From NCBI GenBank assembly GCA_017506865.1, contig JAFCMP010000224.1:248001-312000 (forward strand): 64,000 nt of DNA. The letters are read 5' to 3'. The notes below the pieces were generated by a model. That model did no database searches and was not told the origin of the DNA. It was given only the letters and a program-made list of their open reading frames with translations. The position numbers and the translations under genes were made by a program. Of this stretch, positions 47,641-58,100 are shown in pieces. This DNA comes from Tribonema minus (taxonomy: Eukaryota; Sar; Xanthophyceae; Tribonematales; Tribonemataceae). Every line of letters begins with the position of its first letter. Position 1 is the stretch's first letter.

Positions 47641-48424
47641 TGGCGGCGACGTGCGGTGTTGCCGCGTGTGCGCGCAGAGGCACGCGAAGAGTAGTCCGCG
47701 CGATTGCACGGCTTCAGAGTGCGCATACATGCGTCTGCATTCTCATATGGTGATTACGCGTGTGCGCGCAGAGGCACGAGCGGAGTCTGCGCGGTTGCAC
47801 GGCTCAGCGTGCGCATACATGCGGTCTGCAGTCTCATATAGCGGTCGCGAGTTTGTATGCGTTTGAGTTTTCGATTTGGCGCAACAGCCCCACACGACGG
47901 TGATGTGCAATGCGCACCGGCCAGAGGCATTTCGCTAAAGCCTGCCCGCTCCGTCATGGTGATGCTCAGCAGCCGTGCTCCCTCGACAAGGGAGCAGACT
48001 GCCACTCCTTTTCCGCTAGTCACTTGCAGCTTATCGCAACAGGCACTTCATGTTTATGTGCATCTGGCTATGATGATCTAGCTACTCACAGGAGGCTGAG
48101 ACATCTGCCGCACTACCACTATTCCAGCGCCGCAGCCACTGGCGTGTAGCGCGCAGCACTGCAGGAGCTCGCTGTGGAGAGCCAGAGCCGGCAAACGCCC
48201 GGTGTTCAGGCCACTTCACGTGCCCTCACTGCAGCACCAGCAGTGTGTGCACATGAGAGCGCATCGCCACTCTTTGGTGCAGACATTGCGGATTTATGAG
48301 GTTTGACCCCCGAGTAGAGTTGCTGGGGTGACTTGTGGCATCCGAGTCGATTTGCCACCGAGTAAACTCCCTCTGCCAAACAGACCGAGTCATGATTAAT
48401 GTGGTCAGCGAAAGAGCGAGACGA

Positions 48425-49200
48425 TTTTTACTCAACCCCCGAGTAAATGACCAGCACCTCGCTAGGCAAGTAATGGCGAGTAATGCGGCAACATGATCCG
48501 ATTTTTACAATTGCATTGCAATGTCCATCGTCGTCTCGGAGTCCTTCTTGATTCCATCGCGCCTCAAGCAGGAAAGTTGCACTTAGTCTAGTTACTGAGG
48601 CACAGACTGTTGCTGGTTTTGTCGAACTTGATGTGACGAGTGACGTCGCGTTTCTTGCCAAGCTTTTACGGTGCAGCAGCTACAGAAGCCTCCCAAGAGC
48701 TTCTTCTCCTCCGTGAGATGCCCGTCCTCGACCTCCGAAGCTTGGTTGTTGCGTTGGATGACTGAGTATACTTTAGAAACTCCACGCGTGCCATTTTTCA
48801 TGAAGGCGCTTAGAGCATGTGGCTGCAGGCAGTGCGGTGGGACTTCCAGCTATGTAGTACATCTGCTGCTGCAGCGTCAGGATCTGCTGCTTCACAGCAT
48901 CGTATTTTTTGGCACACCCACCAACCCGGTAACCCCGAAGTCGGCCCGACTTCGGAATAAATTATTCGATTCGACCTGTCGGGACTTCCGTCGTTTCGGA
49001 AAAGGCCCCACCACACACACACAGCATGTGCAGCTTTGAAGAATCGGTGTGGGACACCACACCGAGTAATTTCTTGTAGCATCTCTGGCAGACCGAGTGA
49101 TTTATCACCGATTTCAATCGGTGTGTCCGGGACCCCGAGTTGCGAGTACAACTCGGTCAAAAATCGATTCACGACTCGGTCTGCCGAATAAATCGGCAAT
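48425..49200. other. Cluster of perfect short hairpins (CCGAGT/ACTCGG family)
   Basis: Perfect inverted repeats are packed here: TTTACTC/GAGTAAA at 48427-48447; a 10 bp stem with one-base loop at 48935-48955; GAATAA/TTATTC at 48954-48966; a 9 bp stem at 49044-49065; 8 bp stems at 49106-49123 and 49135-49156. The last two sit between a perfect 12 bp inverted repeat (49087-49098 with 49174-49185). A further 5 bp stem is at 49183-49197. The shared core is ACCGAGT/ACTCGGT. No such density was seen elsewhere in the window. It could be a structured RNA, a decayed element or a DNA structure; function unknown. Confidence 0.75.
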
Positions 49201-49277
49201 GTCTGCTTTGGTGTCGCGCGGGTCGTCCGTGAACGCCGCCCCGGAGACGCGGCGAGCCTGACTGGACTCCAGTACAC
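48810..49277 (-). CDS. Hypothetical open frame across the hairpin cluster
   Basis: A 155-codon minus-strand frame includes a soluble-looking segment (LPIYSADRVVNRFLTELYSQ, then IEIGDKSLGLPEMLQEITR). In another frame the same strand encodes a short helical end (KKYDAVKQQILTLQQQMYYI). I recognise neither. The frame overlaps the perfect hairpins, so the protein-like look could come from the repeats. An exon of a longer minus-strand gene is possible. Confidence 0.2.
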   Translation of the reverse strand: MYWSPVRLAASPGRRSRTTRATPKQTLPIYSADRVVNRFLTELYSQLGVPDTPIEIGDKSLGLPEMLQEITRCGVPHRFFKAAHAVCVWWGLFRNDGSPDRSNRIIYSEVGPTSGLPGWWVCQKIRCCEAADPDAAAADVLHSWKSHRTACSHML

Positions 49278-49697
49278 TGGTGCTGATGGTCAAACTATTA
49301 CACTCTTGACAGGCAATGTGCTACGCACACGGCAACGCCTGGTGGTGACAGCAGCTGCAGGTATGGTTCGTTTGAACGTCTTCTTCAACTTCAACTTCAA
49401 AATGCTAGAATCTCTACACGAGCTGCAAGACAAACGCGTCCTTGGTTCGATGCTCAATTTATGTGTCATCCGGTCGAGATCGACCTCTCTAGCATTGCTC
49501 GAGGTAAACATCGTTGCCAGCGAGATTGAGATTTGAAGTCGGCGACTCGTACTTGTGGTTGCATACGACGTATGTGACTGCTGGTCTGTCGCTGAGCCAT
49601 CTAAGACGAAAAATGATGTTTGCGTCGCTCATGTATTGCAGCCCCAGAGCATCACTGTAGTGGCCAACACACCGACTTATGCGATACACATCCTTAC

Positions 49698-49865
49698 TAT
49701 GCGATCCGACTTCAGCATCAGCTTACCTACAGCAGCTGCAAGGGCTGTTTCCCTGAAGGACGACTCCCGTGCTCCGTGACTAGACCCCCCAGTTCCCAAG
49801 GAGCGCATGCTACCGCCATCCTGGCCAGAGCTTCGCCTCGATGGAGACGATGTCTTGTTGCCCAT
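49698..49865 (-). CDS. Possible first exon with N-myristoylation-type start
   Basis: Minus-strand ATG at 49865 opens MGNKTSSPSRRSSGQDGGS, continues through ETALAAAVGKLMLKSDRI and meets a GTAAGG donor after 56 codons. Gly2 and Ser6 fit N-myristoylation. A phase-compatible next exon was not found, and the family is unknown. A candidate further exon (REVDLDRMTHKLSIEPRTRL) lies near 49380-49495. Confidence 0.27.
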
Positions 49866-50418
49866 CGTCTCTCTGTGTACGCAGGAGCTCCCGAAAACAA
49901 AGACGCAGGCCTGTGGCGAACTGGCTCTGACAGAAAATACTAGGCGATGTACCGCCAGATTGAATAGTGGCTATTAACACTGCGCTAACGGCGACGTACA
50001 CGCATCCTCGGCGAACAAAGCAGACGAAGCCTTGCAATGAAACCCCCCCTTTTGATTCCAATCCCCCCCTGAAACGGCTCGTAGCCCTCAGGAGCTGCTG
50101 CAGCGGCGCCACGACGACTGCAGAGTTTATTGGGGTTGTGCCGCGGTGGGCAACAGCAGCACGAAACGAGAGGAGTGACCATTGTTAGCACCAGCCGAAG
50201 GCCCTCTGTAGCTGTCCAGGGGCACAAGAGACAACAGCTGCTCACCGAGTTGTTGTCTTAGGCACCAGTTGTCAGCCCAGCATCAAAGCGAGGGCCTGGC
50301 CCTTATACGGTGCAGGGAGACATTGTTGAGGCGAAAATAATGCCGTCTGATCATAAGCCGGGCCATCCGGCCAGCCCAACCCACGGACACGCACACCGGG
50401 TGTCTCATGGTTCCGACG

Positions 50419-50704
50419 CGCGAAGGTGGGCAACGAGCAGGACAGCGACTCCACAACGTTTTGCAGCACGCCTTAGCAGCTGCGTTTACAGCGGTGTATG
50501 TAGTATCAGCGCTGCTGATTGCTCTTACTCACCAGGACGCTTTGCCCTAGTATGTGTGCGCGCGAAGGTGGGCATCCAACGGGACAGCGACTGCACATGC
50601 GTATTGCAGCACGTTCTAACAGCTGCTTTGTCTACAGCGGTGTATGTAATATTGGCGTTGCTGATGGCTCGGTCTGACTAGGACGCTTTGTCCCTGTATG
50701 TGTG
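50419..50704 (+). repeat. Two ~142 bp tandem units before a putative acceptor
   Basis: CGCGAAGGTGGGC at 50419 and again at 50561 begin two units that share GACAGCGACT, GCAGCACG, ACAGCGGTGTATGTA and GGACGCTTTG. The second unit runs into the CCCGCAG acceptor at 50711-50717. Confidence 0.85.
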
Positions 50705-50717
50705 CGCGTGCCCGCAG

Positions 50718-50949
50718 GTCGTCTAGGTCTGGGTCAGTTGTGTTTCCGGAAGCCACGGACGAGGGGAAGCCCAAACTGTTCGCGCGGCAAAGCTTTCTGG
50801 TGACTGCTGACAATGAGGCGATGGCGGAGACTATACTGGAGGCCAGAAAGCTAGGTGCGCAGGCTTTCACAGGAACTGCTGATGAGCACTTGGGATCGTC
50901 GGTGCACCCTGTCGGTGCAAGCCATTTGACTGTCTTAGCGGCAACATGA
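50718..50949 (+). CDS. Putative exon of an unrecognised plus-strand gene
   Basis: After a CCCGCAG acceptor the frame reads SSRSGSVVFPEATDEGKPKL, then FARQSFLVTADNEAMAETIL and EARKLGAQAF, which looks like real protein. It either ends at TGA 50947 or is spliced at AAAGCTAG|GTGCGC near 50852. No upstream or downstream exon was placed, and I do not recognise the family. The tandem units before its acceptor resemble those at confirmed exons, which mildly supports it. Confidence 0.35.
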
Positions 50950-51826
50950 GGATTGGCACCATTACGTCCGTGACAGCCAGACAGTGAACTGCCTGAGGCA
51001 GAAATAAGAGGTAGAGAGCAGGGCAGTAGTGAGTCTGCTCAGGGGGGGTACAGTCCTAAGGTACGTCAGAGAGCGCGATACGCCATGTTGATATGATAGC
51101 ATGACTGTCGGAGTGTCACATCATGTGCACTGGAAGACACAAAATATCTATTAAGCTACCGAGCATCACCCCTGCAGTGTATCATGGCCATAACTTGCAC
51201 AAGAACTGCTGGGGCACTGCATGAAGCAGTCAACGCTGCAGTGCATTCTTGTTGACTTCTGTCCAACACAGCTGCAGGCGGACCTTCATTTAAACGACAC
51301 ATCTCAGGTAAACAGCGAGCCAGCCCTTGAAGCTGTAACATTGTGTGCATGCCGCCGCTCTGGACGTAGCGGACTGCCCTGTGCGTTTGGGCAACAGACA
51401 AGGCGCAGATGCTGATAGACCGAGACCACAGTGCAGCTCATAGAACTCACCAGTGACATTACCAAGCACTTGCTGTGGCCAGCAATATACATTTGCATTC
51501 GCTCATTGACCCATGCACCGCCTCGGCAATGGAAGAGCGGAGCTCTGTCATGGGTGTGCTGACGACTTGCCTAGCTGTAGGCAATGGATTCACGCTCATC
51601 CACCGCTGATTTTCTGTCAAGTGCACCCATGCAGAACTAATTTGCGGAGCGGCGCCGGCCAGTCACAGACTGTGGAGCACTCACTTCCGGCGCTCACTGC
51701 GCATTCATTCGCTGATGCGCCCGCCTCTGCTTCAAATTCAACAGTGCCGCGGCGGCGCACTGCCAATTCATATACTGTGTAGTGCATTCATTCATGAACG
51801 CATTCATTCGTGCATGCCATTTAGCG
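50950..51826. other. Region upstream of the phosphatase gene
   Basis: No gene is supported. It should hold the promoter of the phosphatase gene. ATTC-type tetranucleotide repeats begin near 51784. Confidence 0.45.
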
Positions 51827-52110
51827 ATGGAGCGGCGGCGCTCCGTTGCGGACGACGGCGGCATGCGCGCCCTCGCGCTTCATGCATTCATTCATTCATT
51901 CATCCATTTGTTCATTCATTCATTCACTCATTCGCCCACTCAGCAATGGAGCGGCGGCGCTCCGCTGCGGACGACGGCGGCATGCGCGCCCTCGCGCTTC
52001 ATGCATGCATTCATTCATTCATCCATTTGTTCATTCATTCATTTACTCATTCACCCACTCAGCAATGGAGCGGCGGCGCTCCGTCGCGGACGACGGCGGC
52101 GTGCACGCCC
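51827..52110 (+). repeat. Three tandem copies of the phosphatase start-codon region, 119 bp unit
   Basis: The start codon with ATGGAGCGGCGGCGCTCCG is present at 51827, 51946 and 52065, exactly 119 bp apart each time. Units also share GCGGACGACGGCGGC and an ATTCATTCATTC/CATCCATTTG tetranucleotide stretch. Only the third copy leads in frame into the spliced gene; the first two stay open but run out of frame with it. Confidence 0.95.
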
Positions 52111-55100
52111 TCGCGCGCCGCGCCAGCGCCGACGACAAGGCCGCGGCGATGGCGGCGCAGGCAACTGCGGCGGCGGCGGCAGCAGCGGCGGCCGCCGCCG
52201 CAGAGGCCGCGGAAGCCGAGGCGGCGGCGGCGGCGGAGGCGGCGGAGGAGGGGGACAAGCCGCACCTGGATGAGCGGCGGCGGTCGAGCGCGATACAGAA
52301 GCTGCCGCCGCAGCTGCGCGCGCTGATGCAGCAGTCGGACGAGAACGGCATTCAGCAGAAGGTGAGAGCGGAGGGGGTTGGTTACTGGTAGGGCTAGGGT
52401 TAGGGCAGGAGGCTGCCTGATCAGCAACTCTACGATTAGGGCTGCCGCCGCATAGCTGCGCGCGCTCATGCAGCAGTCGGACGAGAACGGGATACAGCAG
52501 AAGGTGAGAGCGGGGGGGAGGGGGGGGTGGGGGGGGTAGGCAGGGGCTGCCTGACTGTTAACCTCAAGATTAGGGCTGGTGGGCTCATGGTGCAGTTAAA
52601 CGAAAATGCGATTCGGCAGAAGGTGAGCGAAGGGGGGCGGTAATGGCTAGGCTCAGACGGGGGTTAGGGCGGGTGAGGCCTGATTATTAATAGGGTTGAG
52701 GCAATAAGGGTTCCACGCTCATGGTGCAGTTGGTTGAAAACAGCTTCTAGCAAAAGGTGAGCTGAGTGTGTGTTAGGGTTGGGATTAGGGCTAGGGTCAG
52801 GGCAGGGGTTGCCTGAAATCAGGCCCGACCCCCCGTAGATTAAGCCTGGGGCGGTGGGGGTTCCACGCTCATGTTTGAGTTGGACGAGAACGGCACTTGG
52901 CAAAAGGCAAGGTGAGGGCGTTTAGGGCTAGAGTGAGGGCGGGGGGGCGGGCAATCATCTCCACTTTGTCTGCACTTTGCTGTTATTTGAAAGGGGGGGG
53001 GGGGGGGAGGTGCTCAACGGTCACGTGTCACTAAATGCGCTGCAACATTGTCTTCATGGCTTCAAAGCAGTATTGATGGTTGGAGTTGAATACTGTGTGC
53101 AGCGCTCATCCCCGCATATTATGCACGCTCGCAGCCGAACCGCTCAGCGCGTCCCAATTTGTCGTGCTGCCCCTGCCCGCAGTGGGAGGCCCCCCCCATG
53201 CATCACCAGCTCACGGGAGTGCAGGAGGCCGCAGACGCTGAGGAGGAGTCCATACATGTGTCCGCAGACAGGTACGGCTCGCTTTTTAATGGCTCCAGGT
53301 GAAGTTGAACGTGGGTTGAAGACACAAAGGGATGTCCGTGCATGCCTCCGCAGACGGGTACGGCTCGCATTTTACATGGCTCCAGTTGTTGAACATAGCT
53401 TGAAAACACAAAGGGAAGTCCATACACGTGGCCGCAGACAGGTGTGGCTTGCGTTCAACATGACTCCAGCTGACACAGAATTCAACTTGAAGACAACTAT
53501 GCAATGTGTCGGCTGACAGGTGCAGCGCGCGTTCAACATGACTCCAGTTGAAGTTGGACATGGCGACGAAGTCAGCGACCGGGAAGTGCATCTTTTGAAT
53601 TTAGAATGGTGGCCCCCGATCCCGAGGAGAAGTCCATTCAACATTAATTCTACAGGAATGTAGTTTTGCATCGCGGTTCGGGGGTGGCAACCTGCAATCG
53701 CATCAGCACGTTGCACTTTATCTGCAAGAGCTTCACTGCGGCAGTTACTCATTGTCGCGGCACAAAGCCAACATTGCTCCGGCTAAAGTTCAATGTAGCA
53801 TTGAAGTTAGAGGAAAGGGAAGTGCATATCAGGTTGAAGTTGGACGTGATACCGCAGTTGAAGGCATGGCAAAGTGCAAGAGCATCAGCACACACTGGGG
53901 TGGTGCTGCGCAGGAACTGTGCTGCGCTTCTTGGTTCCAGGAGAGCTCAGTCGCAGGCTGTGCTGCACTATTAGATGATTCAGATCACCGCAGCAAGTTT
54001 TTTGTACAAGGCAGAATGGCGCGAACAGAGCATAATTCTCTGGAATCAGTGGTGTTAATAAGTAGGGGGGGGAAGGTAGGGCTTTCCCACCAATTCCAAT
54101 TTTTGTGCCTTCTCGTTTCCTCGTGTTTCATAAGGTGCGACACAAATATAAGAATTGGTAGGAGAGCCACAACTAGGGTTCCCCCCCCAGTGTGCTGGCG
54201 CATAGAAAGAGTCGAGCCGCAAGGCAGCATACCAGCTGAGCGGCGCTTAGAGAGGCCGCGTAAGGCACAGTAGCAACGTATTATAAGTAGCTAAGCCCAC
54301 CAACGCTCACCGGCAGCTTCATGGCGCGAGCAAGCAGCAAAAGCAGCCAGCGTTTGAAGTTCTGCCCTTTTTTCTGAGGCCGAATCCTGTTATTGCTTGC
54401 GCCACGGTGCTTGTCAGCGCGCCGTGGATAGCAGCCGACAGTCCACGATACATAGCATCAGTTCGTCCCATTACAAGTGCAACGCGCGCTGTGTCGACAT
54501 CGTTTCATCAAGCTTTCTTGAGGTTGTTGCAACAGGCGCCCTCAACAACAAGCGTACAGCAGCTGCAACACACAGCGAGAGCATGCACGTTGCAGCTGGT
54601 GATGTTGAGTGGCTATATTAGGATACATTTTACATGGTGTGCGCCAATCATATATGCGTGTGTGGCAACGCGCGAGCAACTGCATCTTGCAGAAAGCATT
54701 CAGCCACACCAAAGATGCATTTTCAGCCGCCGTACACCGCGCGAGCCGGTGGCATGAAGCAGACAATATCGTGGGACACTATACGACAGTAGCAACCTGT
54801 ACTGAGGCCACGGGCATGCGTGTGTGGTGTGTGCGCGCCGGTGGGGGGGTCGGGGGGGGGAGGACCCCCACCAATTCCTGACAAGAGTAAAAAAATATGC
54901 ACATGGACACACTTAAGAAACAGCATCATTTGTGCCATCTGAGTATCCCGGACAGAAACTGAACGCCCATGCACAAATTGGTGACCAGTTCGCTGATACC
55001 TGTGCACACCGCTCAGTCGCTGTGGACACGCTGCCAAACTTCAGCTGGTGCAGTGACGCTCCTACCAGCGGAGCACTGAACACACCGCTCAGTAGCTGCT

Positions 55101-58100
55101 GAGCGCTGACACAATGCCACCGCCCTTGCCCTCTGCCACCTCAACAGCCCGAAGCAGCAGTCGCAGTCAGCCTCAGGGAGCGGCGGCAACGGATGGTACA
55201 CCACCATGGTCAGCTGCTTCAAGGTACGCACAGAGCTGAACTTCAACAGAGGAGTGACTTGGCTTAACCATCTGTGCGTTCTTGCCAACGGATGGCACGC
55301 ACATCAAGATCAGCTGCTGCCTGCAGTTACTCTCGTCCACACCTCAACTTCAACAGCACAGTTCTCACCAACAGTGTGTGATTTGACCACACTATGCTTC
55401 TGAGCGCTGCTGCCAACGATCTCAGCTTTATCTACTTAGTAGGCCCCATCGAGCCGCAAGGCTGCTGCCACACAGAACTGCCGTATTGCGTTGAGCACTG
55501 CTGCATGAGGTTGAAGTTTGCCCCAAACAAGCGCGTTTGGCAACGAGTAGCACTTTCGGGGGCTCTGGTTGCGGCCTTTGCTGCCTGCATGTTGTGCATG
55601 TCTCCATCGATGCTCAACACACGCACAGTGCCCTGGCATCGCAATGACAGCGACGCCACAATCAAACAGTTTTCTCACCCTGATACATGCCAGGTTGTTC
55701 TGTGTGCGTTTTGCTGGCTGCAGGCGAAGTTCCAGCTGCGGCGCAGCAGGAGTCACTCGCCTAGCAAGGGCAGCAGGAGCACAAGATGCGCCGCTGTAAG
55801 TTGATGGAGCCTAATAGAAGTGCCGAGAAGTTTCAGTAGTCGTCATTGAGACACGTGCAGACTGTCACAAGCCATGTACATTCCGTACAGCAAGCTGAGC
55901 CATTCATCTGGGCTGCTTCGCGCCCTGAGCGAGAATTAACGAAAAGTACATCACCGTTATTAATTGAAGTTTCAAAAAAGACAGTAGGCTGATGGAGCGC
56001 AATGGAGCGCCACATCTTCATGAACCTCAAGTTTCAAAATCCTTCACAGTAGACAGTTTTCACGCCGCAAGTGTCGACGAATATGTACATGACAGCGACC
56101 GCCGCACCAAACAAACCAAGTTGCTGCGTCTTTGAGATGCGTGCGACCCGCAAGAGCCAACACTGTGAGCCGGTGTACATGGCTGCCGTAGGTACCATAG
56201 GTACACACCTACTAGCAACGACACACTGCTGGTTATTGTTGTCAAGCGCCGTCACTTTGGAACTGGCGGACACACGACAGCCACGTCGGCAAGTACACAA
56301 CTGCTGCACTTCTTGCAATCAAGAAACAAAACAGAACTCCTAGAAGGCATTGTATGTGGACGACCGCCACTTGAAGGTGGAGGACATGACAGCAGCGTGT
56401 TGACCAAGGCTCCAACATGGCTTGAACCAGCACGCAGACGGGGCCATCGATAACTGCCAAGGACGCAGAGGCCAGAGGCCAGCGCTGCGCCACCGCCACC
56501 GCTGCCCGCGCCTTGCTCCGGTCATCACCCCCCTTCGCACCCCTGCTTTGTCTGATTCTAGAAGGCTCCTCTTCACGCGCCCTCTATCTGTCTCGTCGCA
56601 AAGACTCGCCATTGCTCTTTGCGAACTTCCACGGTCCCAAAAAATCAGGCGGAAATGCCCCAGATCACACGCTGCGCGTTCGCCGCCCCCCCTCTCACGA
56701 CGCCATGCCTACCTACCCATCAACTTGTCGCACACCGCTCAGCGCTCGGACGAGGCGAATGATGACGCCAAGGCTGCGACTGCCGCGGCAAGCACCGCGC
56801 CGTCCAGCGCCACCGGCAGCGGCAAGGGCAAGACGTTCACGACGTCGGAGCCGACCGTGCCGGCGTCGCTGCTGCCGCCGCAGGCAAAGGTATGTACGTA
56901 GGTATTCCACCTGTATGTATGTAGGTATTCGAACTGCTCAATGCACGACCTTCACGACATTGGAGCCGATCGTGCCGGCGTCGCTGCTTCCGCCGCAGGC
57001 CAAGGTATGTAGGTATTGGACGCATTGCTGAACGGGCATTTTTGTGGTCAGGTTTGGGACGGGGGGGGGGGGGGGGGGGGGGGGCGCTAGCTGCTGCTCG
57101 CCTTGGTGCACATATGCGGTGCATGGTACAGGGTGGTAGCTCTAAACGCAACCCTTCTTGTATCTTACAAGCACGCCTTCAGCGCATGCGCGCTGCTGGC
57201 CAACGCAACGGCCATATTGCGTGATGCCCTGATCGGTTTGCTTCACGCTGGTTTTCTTTTGGGTGTGGTATCGAAGTACTCGGTTGATGGGTCTGAGGCA
57301 CACCAACAGTGATGATTGGACGCATGGCCTCATTTCAGACCGCAGTCAAAGCACATACTTCTATCATCAAATGTGACCACGATCTGTCATCTTACTTTGA
57401 AGTCATGTGGCGACCGTCAATGCAACCAGCATGAGCCTTGTACCAATTCGCCGGCCGCTTACCCTCATCCTGTGACCACCGTCACTCACAACACCGCGTG
57501 CCCCGCAGCAATTTGCCGGGCGCTTGCTGTGCGCATCTTCAGGCGTCTCCACAATCTGTGACTCTGCAACTGTAGTACGTCGCGCGCGTTTGCAAACCTC
57601 TCAATGATGTGTCATCCTGTATATAACCGCCGTCAGTGCAATCATCACGCGTCTCGCAGCAATTCGCTGGGCGCAAGCTGCTGGTCCTGGACTTGGATGA
57701 AACGCTGGTGCACTCATCGTTCAAGCCCGTGCCGACCTCCGACTACATTCTCGACATCATGGTGGACTCCACTGCCTACAAGGTCAGTGAAAAAGCGGGG
57801 GTTGCCGCACTGCTGCACTTAGCTGGCATTGCGCTGCGGCAGCGTTTAGGTTCAGGGTTAGGGTTGGCGTTAGGGCCAGGTTGCAGGCCCTAGGGCACGT
57901 GCCGGCGGAGTGGCCCAAACCTAACCCTAACCCTAAATTCAACTGTCCAGCCGAGTATGAACACGGCAACGCTGCGCACTGCACACGCCTCGGTGCGTTG
58001 CGAGGTTATGCGGTCTGGTACGACTGAAAGGTTGTGCATGTACATGGGAAGAAATGGCATAATCCAGTACATACACACTCCTACATACAGGGCGCCATCG

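Noticed and set aside
48280-49280. Transposon or retroelement
   Set aside because: No reverse transcriptase, transposase or integrase motif, terminal repeats or target-site duplication could be seen, here or elsewhere in the window.
51782-52391. Three overlapping 160-200 codon plus-strand frames rich in His/Ser/Phe/Ile
   Set aside because: They translate the ATTC tetranucleotide repeats and tandem start-region copies. Only the frame beginning at ATG 52065 continues through correct splice sites.
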